DNA of 24,723 bases, taken from IMG/VR virus record IMGVR_UViG_3300010354_000612, positions 1-24,723 of that record; one strand, given 5' to 3'. Positions 7,353 through 15,062 of this stretch are shown here, piece by piece. Both the position numbers and the translations under genes were made by a program. A model generated the notes under the pieces. The model worked only from the letters and a program-made list of their open reading frames with translations, did no database searches and had not been told where the DNA came from. The DNA is from a virus. Every line of letters starts with the position of its first letter. The stretch's first letter is position 1.

Positions 7353-7724
7353 ATGGCTGTTAACCGAAATCCTCACGAGGAGTGGGAGGAGCTCAGATCC
7401 AGCTCTGACTACAGGACTACGGACACCCAGATCACCTCTCTGGTCCGACAGCAACTATCCCAGTCGGAGTATCTTAGAACATCCAACAGAGTCAATCCCG
7501 GACCTCTACGTAATTCTCGCGCTGCGTCAGCGGATTCCCAGCCCCAGATCCCGCACGCGGTGGGATCAGAGGATATGTGGGGGTGGCAGCAATGGACAGA
7601 TGTTTCCGTAGCGGGATTGGCCGGCATCCCAGAGGCCCAGAATTTGCTCGAGGAGAAAAAGGATTCGGAGGTGCCCGGTAAGAATTATGAGCCCTACGGG
7701 GAGGTGGGAGGCGCTTCCGTTTAA
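7353..7724 (+). CDS. Unknown protein, first gene of the rightward cassette
   Basis: This 123-residue protein (MAVNRNPHEEWEEL...) is not recognised. The first 75 residues are polar and probably disordered; the C-terminal part contains a Trp-rich stretch (MWGWQQWTDVSVAGLAGIPEA) followed by an acidic, Gly/Pro-rich tail. The ATG at 7353 is chosen over an upstream ATG at 7260 because a strong AAGGAGAGAGG site lies just before it, a GTTTAAA motif lies 25 nt upstream, and the earlier start would overlap the divergent gene and promoter region. The lack of a folded core in half the protein suggests a small virion or assembly factor, but this is a guess. Confidence 0.78.
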   Translation: MAVNRNPHEEWEELRSSSDYRTTDTQITSLVRQQLSQSEYLRTSNRVNPGPLRNSRAASADSQPQIPHAVGSEDMWGWQQWTDVSVAGLAGIPEAQNLLEEKKDSEVPGKNYEPYGEVGGASV

Positions 7725-7745
7725 GGTACTGCTGAAGGCAAAGCC

Positions 7746-7943
7746 ATGGATAACCTCCCTAATCACGTAAGTAGGTCCGAGCACAGCAGTTGGAAGAAGT
7801 GGGCGGAAAAGCATTCCTCCAAACCTTCTCCGTCTAAGCTGGCCACGGGTCTAACCGAGTCGTATTGGGAGCAGCTCCCCACCCCGATGGATAAGAGCCC
7901 CTATCAGTCATGTAGCTCCTGCCGTAGAAATAGAATCAGATGA
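7746..7943 (+). CDS. Small unknown protein with C-terminal CxxC
   Basis: This 65-residue protein (MDNLPNHVSRSEHSSWKK...) is polar, with Ser, Lys and Trp scattered through it, and ends in SCSSCRRNRIR: a CxxC pair followed by a basic tail. Two cysteines alone do not make a zinc site, although a dimer could. A GAAGG site lies about 9 nt before the ATG. The stop overlaps the next start (ATGA), so it is part of the same operon. Function unknown. Confidence 0.6.
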   Translation: MDNLPNHVSRSEHSSWKKWAEKHSSKPSPSKLATGLTESYWEQLPTPMDKSPYQSCSSCRRNRIR

Positions 7944-8161
7944 GTAACACTACGAGACGTAGATTATCCTCTCAGGAGACAGAGGAGATCCTGGAGGAGG
8001 AGCTGGTGGTTGCGCACGAGCCGGAACCAGAACCGGAATTAGATCCTACGCCCACCGGCCTGATCTTCCTCGGAGAGGAGGACAAAAGGCTTCTTAGAAA
8101 GGTCAACAATCACATCGTGAACAAATTGGGACTTGGAGGGACACGGTCTTTTAAAGTGTGA
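7940..8161 (+). CDS. Small acidic unknown protein
   Basis: This 73-residue protein (MSNTTRRRLSSQETEEILEEE...) has a helical acidic start, a Pro-Glu repeat linker (EPEPEPELDPTP, residues about 28-39) and a short helical end (GEEDKRLLRKVNNHIVNKLGL). It is not recognised. The ATG overlaps the preceding stop as ATGA, so it is translationally coupled. A near-match to the GTTTAAA motif lies in its last codons and may serve the next gene. Confidence 0.65.
   Translation: MSNTTRRRLSSQETEEILEEELVVAHEPEPEPELDPTPTGLIFLGEEDKRLLRKVNNHIVNKLGLGGTRSFKV
8149..8155 (+). promoter_or_regulatory. TTTTAAA promoter-like variant before dCMP deaminase
   Basis: TTTTAAA, one base from the GTTTAAA motif, lies 34 nt before the ATG at 8190 and is followed by GTGTGATAGAATAAA, resembling the sequence after the 7321 and 14562 copies. 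It overlaps the 3' end of the upstream coding sequence. Weak candidate on its own. Confidence 0.3.
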
Positions 8162-8189
8162 TAGAATAAAGACAGATACAGACTCTTTT

Positions 8190-8600
8190 ATGAAACCTAG
8201 GCTAATAGAGGCGTACATGGATATCGCGGAGAGATTCGCTCAGGTTTCAGAGTGTCAGAGACTTAAGGTGGGCGCTATAATCGTAAAAAATGGTTCTATT
8301 TTAGCTCATGGCTGGAACGGAACTCCTAGTGGGTTCAGGACCAATGTATGCGAGCTCGAAGACGGAACGACCTCGCCATTTGTTCTTCACGCCGAGCAAA
8401 ACGTCCTTGTGAAGATGGCCAAGTCCACGGAATCCGTGGACGGAGCTGAGATCTTCTGCACTCACTCTCCGTGTCCCGAGTGTTCAAAATTATTGGCTCA
8501 AAGCGGGATTAAAAAAGTGTATTACAAGCATAGATACCGTATTACAGAGGGATTAGATGTTCTTCAGCAGCTTGGGGTAGATGTGGAGAGAGTAGCATGA
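8190..8600 (+). CDS. dCMP deaminase (ComEB/CDD family)
   Basis: This 136-residue enzyme probably deaminates dCMP to dUMP, feeding dTMP synthesis for phage DNA replication in the cytoplasm. The start MKPRLIEAYMDIAERFAQVS is the usual helix 1; KVGAIIVKNGSILAHGWNGTPSG follows, with the NGTPSG loop typical of dCMP deaminases that bind the nucleotide. The zinc site is complete: HAEQN (His ligand plus catalytic Glu) and PCPEC (two Cys ligands), followed by KKVYY. It is shorter than T4 dCMP deaminase (193 residues) and close to the compact bacterial type. The ATG at 8190 is chosen over one at 8133 because it matches the family's N-terminus. It is the only recognisable metabolic gene in the window. 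The next gene overlaps its stop by ATGA. Confidence 0.92.
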   Translation: MKPRLIEAYMDIAERFAQVSECQRLKVGAIIVKNGSILAHGWNGTPSGFRTNVCELEDGTTSPFVLHAEQNVLVKMAKSTESVDGAEIFCTHSPCPECSKLLAQSGIKKVYYKHRYRITEGLDVLQQLGVDVERVA

Positions 8601-8959
8601 CTCTCAACTCCGACTCCGAGAAAAAAGCTCTTAAGGAGTCACTTAAGAACACTGTAGATCTACAGGAGACTCTAGGGTGCTTAGAAAAAGTCCTAGCTGA
8701 TAGGACTCCTTTTGCTTTGTATGTAGCGACGGCAGACAGATCCGACTGCATGTGGATATTCGATCCCCAGACAGTGTATCAGATGATAGGGGGAAAAGGA
8801 AAATATATTCAGATATTCGATACTCTGTTCCCCACGGAAGAGGATAAGTCGGTAGGTGTTGTGTTCTTTATCCTTAAGAAAGTCGGTCCTATCTACTCAA
8901 TCAGGGTGGACATCGAGCTTATAGACTCTATAATAGAAGAATTATACGATGAGATCTAG
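8597..8959 (+). CDS. Unknown protein after dCMP deaminase
   Basis: This 120-residue protein (MTLNSDSEKKALKESL...) has an N-terminal helix (about 7-33), then alternating strands and helices (FALYVATADRSDCMWIF, VGVVFFILKKVGPIYSIRVDIEL) and a C-terminal acidic helix. It looks like a small globular alpha/beta domain but is not recognised. It is coupled to the deaminase by an ATGA overlap and is the last gene of the rightward cassette. Its last 18 nt overlap the end of the convergent gene at 8942, leaving no room for a separate terminator. Confidence 0.72.
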   Translation: MTLNSDSEKKALKESLKNTVDLQETLGCLEKVLADRTPFALYVATADRSDCMWIFDPQTVYQMIGGKGKYIQIFDTLFPTEEDKSVGVVFFILKKVGPIYSIRVDIELIDSIIEELYDEI

Positions 8960-9829
8960 GGATTTTAGCGCGGCTATAATCTCATTGACTTTGGATTTTA
9001 GCTCGAGATTCTGATTACGTCTGTACCTGGTGTTGGGGGCGACAACTTTATTCGTCGGGATCACGGTCATGGAGGTACCTGGCGTCGCCGAATCAAACCC
9101 TGTCACTGTAAACTCCACCTCTTCGGGTATTCCAGGAGAAGGAGGCGATGTCATGGCCACAAACGTATCTCCTACGGAGAACTGAGTATCAAAAGCGGTA
9201 CCAGTACCCGTGACATTAGCGTTATTGATCGCTATTGTACCGGAGTAGTAGAATGAGTTGAGGGCGGTGGGTATAGCTAGTATCTCCGGTGGATCCACCG
9301 AAGGTGTCTCTAGAGCTTTGATTCTCTGCTCTAAATTTGCTACAGTTACTACCGCGGAGGTAACTTTCTCCTCAAGAGATCTCTGAGTTAGAGAGAGCGT
9401 CTGCAGTTGCTGCTGTCCCTCACTTAGATTTTTCTGGAAATTCTGCTCTACTGTACTGATATCGTCCTCTACGAGCTGAAGAGCGGTTTCGAGATTCGAT
9501 ATAGAGACTGACGTGGCCTCCGATAAAGCAGCCTGGGCCGAAGCTATGGCCGTAGAGAAGATCTTCAGATCGCGAATCTTAGCGTAGGTCCTATCAGCAA
9601 ACCTTACATTGACGATCCCGAGCTCCGTGGTTGGGTCTATAACCTCGGCTAAGCTTACACCTAGTTTCAGGCCACTCTTGGTTCCGGTGCCATCCTCGAC
9701 AAACAAAGTCCCTTCGGATGTCAATCCGTCCTGAGCAAGTACCTCCCCTGTCGTGGAAAGCTCCTGTCTCGCGATGTTCAGCAGGCCCCCCGCGTAGTCC
9801 TCTATGAATCTGCTACGTAAATCAGCCAT
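8942..9829 (-). CDS. Coiled-coil and beta-domain protein, probable virion part
   Basis: This 295-residue protein starts MADLRSRFIEDYAGGLLNIARQEL. Residues about 35-90 form a small beta region (GTLFVEDGTGTKSG). Residues about 95-174 look like a long coiled coil (ISNLETALQLVEDDIS, then LEQRIKALE). Residues about 193-260 carry YYSGTIAINNANVTGTGTAF, a beta motif common in phage fibre and baseplate proteins ('G.v.v.....V.GtGT.F...l..GD.i'). The C-terminal 25 residues are again helical. This layout fits a trimeric connector or fibre-like virion protein. No Shine-Dalgarno site is strong. It is the last gene of the three-gene leftward operon, 15 nt after the LRR gene, and ends convergently with the gene at 8597. 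Confidence 0.75.
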   Translation of the reverse strand: MADLRSRFIEDYAGGLLNIARQELSTTGEVLAQDGLTSEGTLFVEDGTGTKSGLKLGVSLAEVIDPTTELGIVNVRFADRTYAKIRDLKIFSTAIASAQAALSEATSVSISNLETALQLVEDDISTVEQNFQKNLSEGQQQLQTLSLTQRSLEEKVTSAVVTVANLEQRIKALETPSVDPPEILAIPTALNSFYYSGTIAINNANVTGTGTAFDTQFSVGDTFVAMTSPPSPGIPEEVEFTVTGFDSATPGTSMTVIPTNKVVAPNTRYRRNQNLELKSKVNEIIAALKSLDLIV

Positions 9830-9844
9830 TTACTTTTCCGCTTA

Positions 9845-10663
9845 TCAACTGCTATAGTAGTCTTTAATCAGAGAATCCTCAAGACTACTGGTGAAGAACG
9901 CGTACATATGGGGTGGAATAATACTCGGAGGAGGTGGGTTGTCCCACAGTACCAGCCAGTTATTACACACTAGCATTCTGATCTTTGACGCGATCCGCCT
10001 ATTCGACCAGTCTATCTCATTGCCTCTCAGATCGAGTAGCGTCTCGTATTCCTTTCTGAACATCGAGAACTCCCTGTTCGATGAGGATGTGATGACAGGT
10101 CTAAAGTCCCTAAGAAGGCGCTCCTGGGACAGAGGTGTAAGAGCGCAGTTTCTAGCAAGAAGCGCTTTGATCGCTCGGTTATTACCCAAGTTCACTACCT
10201 CCAGCCCCGGACAGTTGGAGAGATTGAGAACTTCCAGGTTCGGGGAGTTGGCAATAAACACCGCCCTCATATTGAGATTTCCCTCAAGATTGAGGCGTTC
10301 CAGCGTACTTCTGGAGACGTTAAAGTTTGCATGAACCAACTTGTTCTTCTGAAGGTTCAGACGCTTAATCATAGGATCCACGAGAGTGTTGGTCTCCGCG
10401 TCTATCCAGTAATCCTCCCAGGTAAGTATGTCCTGGTTGGTTAATTTTAGCTCCTCTACCGGGGCCGTATTCTTTCTGTCTTTGGTTATCTCAAGAAGGT
10501 ACGAGTCATTCATCTGCTTCATGAGGACGGAGAGGTTCTCCTCGTTGGAGTCTGGGCCTCTCCCAAAGTTAACGTAGTTAAAGTTACCTGGGGACTTAGG
10601 TCCGAATGATAACTCGCGGGATCCTTTGACAACCTTAAAAAAAGTCTGCACTCTGTGGCTCAT
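9845..10663 (-). CDS. Leucine-rich-repeat protein, probable virion-associated
   Basis: This 272-residue protein has an unassigned N-terminal domain (1-95) followed by about four leucine-rich repeats in residues 98-185: IKRLNLQKN, LERLNLEGN, LEVLNLSNCPG, LEVVNLGNN, then IKALLARNC, each with the LxxLxLxxN core. A helical C-terminal domain follows, ending with a Pro-rich loop (DNPPPPSIIPP) and an aromatic tail. LRR domains usually bind other proteins. No signal peptide or membrane helix is seen. A good AGGAGG site precedes the ATG, which overlaps the end of the 1288-residue gene by 4 nt. Because it lies between two probable virion genes I infer a structural or host-binding role, not shown by the sequence. 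Confidence 0.82.
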   Translation of the reverse strand: MSHRVQTFFKVVKGSRELSFGPKSPGNFNYVNFGRGPDSNEENLSVLMKQMNDSYLLEITKDRKNTAPVEELKLTNQDILTWEDYWIDAETNTLVDPMIKRLNLQKNKLVHANFNVSRSTLERLNLEGNLNMRAVFIANSPNLEVLNLSNCPGLEVVNLGNNRAIKALLARNCALTPLSQERLLRDFRPVITSSSNREFSMFRKEYETLLDLRGNEIDWSNRRIASKIRMLVCNNWLVLWDNPPPPSIIPPHMYAFFTSSLEDSLIKDYYSS

Positions 10664-13600
10664 TTTAGTCTGCCTCCTGACAGGGTTTTTGGACAGAAAT
10701 CTAAGTGATATTCACCGTTATATGGAGGAGAGAATCTCTTGCACTTCATCACATTCATACAGATCTGATAGTAGAATGGAGAATCGAACGTGGCGCATGT
10801 AAATTCGCTATTTTTCTCTAAGTTCGCCTTAATAAACTCCACCACACCGAATTCCGTGTTTCCCAGCTCACTAAGCTCCGATCCCCCGTACTCTCGAGTG
10901 AATGGTTCAGAGAACAGGTTCTCCAGCACTGGCTCCCCCTTCCTCCCAATAGAAGTTCCGGGTGGAAGAAGATTGGTGAACGCCGGTGGGTCCTTAAAAG
11001 AAGATCCAGGTATCATCATGGAGCTGGGAACGTACTCGCTAAATGTTCCCAGAGGCCTGTCTACACTGACCCTAGATGGTGATGACCCCGGGATCTCCTG
11101 GTAGGTTTCCGGGAAGAGCGACTTGTTAAACCCCGTGACGCACCTCTCCTGCGACTCAGCGTACAGAGCCTCGCACTCGGAGCCCCCGAACCTCTGGCAG
11201 GATCGGACGGGATCGAAGACCTCGACTGCAGTTTTGCCGGATACGTAACTAGCACCTAGGACGTCCGTATTGATTGTGGGATCTCCATCGAGCTTTTTAT
11301 AGATCTCTTTTACCACAGAAGGTTTTTGAGCTGGACGCTGGGAACTTACATCCTGCTCGTATTTTGTTGCTGGGGAGAACTTTTTCTGTAAAGCACGTAG
11401 GCGCTCTGGCTCTCTTACCTCATCGGAGGTAACAATTCCATTTGCCAACTGATTGGCTTCGGAGAACTTGATAAATCTGTTGATGAAGTTGATCGGCAGT
11501 TCGTCTACTATACCCAGCTCCATAACTTGGGATGAGTACTGAGAGATCTGCCTCGCCTGCTCAGGAGTGACAGAGTTTACCACGGGGACCCTGTTAGGCA
11601 CTCTGGAGTTTCCAATTCCGGGCGACTCCACGATAGAGGCTGTGGACGCTATCGTTGTAAGTGACGGAATACTCTCCCCGGAGGAGATGGAAGAGATTAT
11701 CTGGGGCATTGTCTCGTAGGATTTGTTCTGAGACAGAACCAGGGGCTCTAGAAGGTTGGAGATGCCGAATGACGACTCAAAGTTATAGTTGAGCTGGGCG
11801 TTAAATATTGTTTTGATAATCGATATGTACTTTATCAGCTCTTCGAGATTGACCACTAATTCTGGAAGCGCATAAAACTCATAGGATGTATCTACTTTAA
11901 AATTGTCCATCTGATACGAGTTTTTGTAGTTCCCGAGTTTGACACCTAGTCCGGCTAGCGTGGCGTACCTCAGGAAGGCTGTGAAGGACCCACCCGAGAA
12001 CCCGTCGAGCACGTGCCCTAGCGTGGTGTTGGAGGAGGGGCCATTGAGTACGGAGAATAGTTCTTTAGGAGTGAGACCTTTAGCCCTATCGTAGAGACCC
12101 TCGAGTACCTTTGATGATTCAATCTGGCCAAGATTGTCGCCAATGACCTTCGTCCACTGCTTTAGAGCGATTGGGGTTATTGCGTTGGCCTGGGGGTATA
12201 GGACGGTGGGCGATGATAGGGCATCGGGTCTATAGACCCCGGTGATCATCTGCTCGATGAGAGGCTGTAGGAATTGAATCTCATTTCTATCCTTTATGAT
12301 TGTATTCTCGCCATTTTGGTAAAGATACGAGATCGATTCGAGTAGGCTTAGGTTATTCTGACCAAGAATCCTCTCAAACTTGACAAGTTGCGAAGGATCT
12401 ACGGCGTAAGTCAGACCGATGAGAAGTCCTATGAGCTTGGGATACCTCTCAAGATTAACGTAAGTTAACCTTGACTTATCCTTCTGAGAGAGATCAAGGA
12501 TGTTCAGAAGAGAGTCCAGCTCGTTGTTTCTATATAGGAAAGATAAGTACGTATCCACGGCTCCCTGGCCGCCAAATTCGTACACGAGCTGTGCGAGTTC
12601 GTAGGCTTTAAAAAACGACTTTAGATCCGACGAGTCTGTCAGCGGAGCGAAACTCTCGACCAACTGCGAGAACGATTGCACTTCTAGCAGTTTATTGATC
12701 TCCGAGTCCCTAAACCCAAGGGAACTTAGAAGCCCAATCAGGTTCTTATCATTTGCCTCGTAAGCCTTGAAGAAGATGTTGGGAAGAAATTCCGATGTTG
12801 ATATTCCTATTCTCTTCAGAGTCTGAACAACTTCCTCCAGTTTGTTATTTATGCGCTCAATCCAGGGCCCAAAAAACTCTAAAGACCTTCCGGGGAGCAC
12901 AGGACGAATCACCGCCGATGAGAACCTGGAGTAGTTATCCAGTAGGTACTTAATAGAGCCACTTAGCCCTGCTCCAGGGCTCGGGCCTTTCTCTCGACCT
13001 GTGAAGTAAGATGTTGGTGGGAATACCCGCTGAAACTCGCGCATCTGCGTACTTACTGAGCCCAGACCTTCGTGGCCTGGAGCACGACCATTTCCGTCTA
13101 GAGTGTTCAGGACCGCTTTGACTGTGTCACCCACCAGCAAACATCTCTTATATATACTCTCAAGGGCATACAGTAGAAGATCTACTCTTGCCGGCTCGCG
13201 ATAGGAAACGGGAGTCTCCAAAGACACGAACCTATCCTCCAGTCCGGAACTGAACTGCGAGTATACGGGATTGTATACCACTCTACTATCCGATACGGGA
13301 GTGTTTTCGGGAAGTGTTTGAGCTTGAGCAAAGGATTTTAACAACCCAAACCCATTCAGGAATTTTAGTCCAGCTATCTTATTGGGTACAGTTCCGGACT
13401 TGAATATGACGTTGAACTTTCCGAATATGGAGTCTCCGTCGGTGAAATCGAATATCTCAGGAGTGTTTCTGCCCAGTCCCGCTGCTAAGATGTACTCGGA
13501 GAATCGTACTATGTACTCGACACCACCTACGGGAGAGCCTTCATAGGATCCGAAGGCGTCGGTGATCTCTTTGAGCTGCCTTACAGACTCCACCACCTGC

Positions 13601-14526
13601 TTTCCTTCTCCGCCAAAGGTCGAGAAGAGCAGGTTCTCGTCTACGTTTTCTATGTCAGAAAACTCCGACACGTAGGAGTCGGACACAATCTCGTTGGAGT
13701 CGAAGCCAAACTCCGTGAATTTTCCAAAAGCCGATCTTATGTTATCTTGGAATACTTTTCTAAATGATTTTGTTTGGTCTAGCCTTCTGGAGACGTACTT
13801 AACCCACTCCGACTCTTCAAAATACGAGCGGGTCGGGTTTGTAACGTTTGGGCGTAATTTGTACAGTTCGCCGTTAAATATAACTAAGTAGTCGTAGGAG
13901 AGCGGTATGCTGTACTTGGAGAGCCCTAGACTACTAGCAAATCTATTATACCCGAGAGGAGAGTACAGTTCCTCATCCTTAGCGGACGAGAACGCTTCCC
14001 AGTAGCGGGCTTTCGGGAAAAGAGTATACACTCTGTTAGTAGTCGAGTCTAGCTCCTTAGGCAGGACCGAGTAAAGAGCTTCGGAATACTGATATTCCGG
14101 CTGCCCTTGTAGTATATCTACCGCCTCGGAGGGGGCGTAGAAGCCCAAGTTATCGACGTTCTCATAAAATAGTTCTAAGTACGTATTCAGTATACGTGTG
14201 AGATTCGCGTCGTAGTTCGATTTTTTCTTAATAAACTCGATAACCCCCTCTACTACAAACTGCAGTAGACTCTTCATAGCCTCAGTATTAAAATCCAGAT
14301 CAAGCACTACTACGAGCAAGATCTCCTTGAAAGATAAAATGGAGATCTCGTCCTTGGCCTCCACTCTGTCAATAACCCTACGCAAGAGTTCGAGCCCCGA
14401 ATCTAGGAATTTCCTACGTGAGAGATCCGTGGTTAAACTGCCAAACTCCTTCTCGTAAGCAACAAGGCTTTCCGATACCAAGTTCTGGGCATTTATACGG
14501 ATCTCCTCGAAAAGCGCTGAAGTCAT
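10660..14526 (-). CDS. Very large unknown protein (1288 residues), probable virion protein
   Basis: This is the largest gene of the window and is not recognised. The first 130 residues are helical; the body is a long alternation of helical blocks and Ser/Pro/Tyr-rich segments. No transmembrane helix, nucleotide-binding loop or peptidase motif was found. The Cys content is notable: almost all cysteines lie in the last 200 residues, in two groups (SCQRFGGSECEALYAESQERC, spanning about 1105-1130, and CATFDSPFYYQICMNVMKC...FCPK near the end), suggesting disulphides or metal sites. Size and place, at the head of a leftward operon with an LRR protein and a coiled-coil protein among structural genes, suggest a large tail, baseplate or ejected protein. 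It does not look like a tape measure protein: no long coiled coil or Gly/Ala-rich repeats. GTTTAAA lies 23 nt before the ATG; no Shine-Dalgarno site. Confidence 0.8.
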   Translation of the reverse strand: MTSALFEEIRINAQNLVSESLVAYEKEFGSLTTDLSRRKFLDSGLELLRRVIDRVEAKDEISILSFKEILLVVVLDLDFNTEAMKSLLQFVVEGVIEFIKKKSNYDANLTRILNTYLELFYENVDNLGFYAPSEAVDILQGQPEYQYSEALYSVLPKELDSTTNRVYTLFPKARYWEAFSSAKDEELYSPLGYNRFASSLGLSKYSIPLSYDYLVIFNGELYKLRPNVTNPTRSYFEESEWVKYVSRRLDQTKSFRKVFQDNIRSAFGKFTEFGFDSNEIVSDSYVSEFSDIENVDENLLFSTFGGEGKQVVESVRQLKEITDAFGSYEGSPVGGVEYIVRFSEYILAAGLGRNTPEIFDFTDGDSIFGKFNVIFKSGTVPNKIAGLKFLNGFGLLKSFAQAQTLPENTPVSDSRVVYNPVYSQFSSGLEDRFVSLETPVSYREPARVDLLLYALESIYKRCLLVGDTVKAVLNTLDGNGRAPGHEGLGSVSTQMREFQRVFPPTSYFTGREKGPSPGAGLSGSIKYLLDNYSRFSSAVIRPVLPGRSLEFFGPWIERINNKLEEVVQTLKRIGISTSEFLPNIFFKAYEANDKNLIGLLSSLGFRDSEINKLLEVQSFSQLVESFAPLTDSSDLKSFFKAYELAQLVYEFGGQGAVDTYLSFLYRNNELDSLLNILDLSQKDKSRLTYVNLERYPKLIGLLIGLTYAVDPSQLVKFERILGQNNLSLLESISYLYQNGENTIIKDRNEIQFLQPLIEQMITGVYRPDALSSPTVLYPQANAITPIALKQWTKVIGDNLGQIESSKVLEGLYDRAKGLTPKELFSVLNGPSSNTTLGHVLDGFSGGSFTAFLRYATLAGLGVKLGNYKNSYQMDNFKVDTSYEFYALPELVVNLEELIKYISIIKTIFNAQLNYNFESSFGISNLLEPLVLSQNKSYETMPQIISSISSGESIPSLTTIASTASIVESPGIGNSRVPNRVPVVNSVTPEQARQISQYSSQVMELGIVDELPINFINRFIKFSEANQLANGIVTSDEVREPERLRALQKKFSPATKYEQDVSSQRPAQKPSVVKEIYKKLDGDPTINTDVLGASYVSGKTAVEVFDPVRSCQRFGGSECEALYAESQERCVTGFNKSLFPETYQEIPGSSPSRVSVDRPLGTFSEYVPSSMMIPGSSFKDPPAFTNLLPPGTSIGRKGEPVLENLFSEPFTREYGGSELSELGNTEFGVVEFIKANLEKNSEFTCATFDSPFYYQICMNVMKCKRFSPPYNGEYHLDFCPKTLSGGRLK

Positions 14527-14549
14527 GGACGCGATAAATCTGATTAAAC

Positions 14550-14556
14550 TTTAAAC
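14550..14556 (-). promoter_or_regulatory. GTTTAAA motif, leftward half of second divergent pair
   Basis: An exact GTTTAAA on the minus strand ends 23 nt before the ATG at 14526. Together with 14562-14568 it makes a perfect inverted repeat (CTTTAAAC, spacer TTTGG, GTTTAAAG). Likely promoter of the 1288-residue/LRR operon. Confidence 0.65.
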
Positions 14557-14561
14557 TTTGG

Positions 14562-14568
14562 GTTTAAA
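14562..14568 (+). promoter_or_regulatory. GTTTAAA motif, rightward half of second divergent pair
   Basis: An exact GTTTAAA on the plus strand ends 23 nt before the ATG at 14592 and is followed by GCTATGAGAA. Likely promoter of the operon that leads into the portal gene. Confidence 0.65.
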
Positions 14569-14591
14569 GCTATGAGAACTTACCACGAGCT

Positions 14592-15062
14592 ATGCAATCC
14601 AAAATCTCGGTGATTCTGATCAAGAGACGAGCAGTTGATAATTCCTCAGATCTGAACAAGATGGCGGTGCATCTGGAGCAGATGCTAACAGAAAAAGATG
14701 GAGTGGAGCTAAAAGTCCGCCAGGGACTTACCGAGGCCGCCATCAAATCAGCTTCCTTTGTCGTATTCTGCGGGTACGATAACGCGGCTCTCTCGGAATT
14801 CTTCAAGGCTCTCTCCGTGATCGAGGGAATGGAAGGAGATTCCGGCCCAGTTCTGTTCCTCTACGAGGAGGCCGGTCAGTCCATCTGGGAGCGCATGAAC
14901 TACATTCTGAGAGAAGGCATGGATCTGCGTCGCATGGATCCAAAGATCTTTAACAAAATCGTTGACACCTGGACATATAAGGATATAATTAGTACTATAG
15001 ACGTAGCATTAAGAAAGCTTGGAACTGGATCGCCTACTAGCGCTGGCACCTCAGCTGACTGA
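14592..15062 (+). CDS. Rossmann-like protein, possibly a diverged LOG/SLOG domain
   Basis: This 156-residue protein has an alternating strand/helix pattern: KISVILIKRRAV, then a helix to EQMLTEKDG, VELKVRQGLTEAAIKSASFVVFCG, a helix, GPVLFLYEEAGQSIWERM, and a C-terminal helix. The second half resembles LOG-type proteins, where a 'kPv.ll...gyw..l......gfi...d...i.d....i...l' segment follows the nucleotide loop. However the family's PGGxGTxxE loop is replaced by CGYDNAALSEF (residues about 61-71), so catalysis is doubtful. The last 14 residues (GTGSPTSAGTSAD) are low-complexity and overlap the next gene. It heads the rightward operon containing portal and tube genes. The ATG has no Shine-Dalgarno site. 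The fold link is an inference from pattern. Confidence 0.72.
   Translation: MQSKISVILIKRRAVDNSSDLNKMAVHLEQMLTEKDGVELKVRQGLTEAAIKSASFVVFCGYDNAALSEFFKALSVIEGMEGDSGPVLFLYEEAGQSIWERMNYILREGMDLRRMDPKIFNKIVDTWTYKDIISTIDVALRKLGTGSPTSAGTSAD

Noticed and set aside
10660-14526. Calling the 1288-residue protein a tail tape measure protein because of its size
   Set aside because: It lacks the long coiled coils, hydrophobic segments and repeats of tape measures, and is not beside the chaperone-like gene in the same operon.
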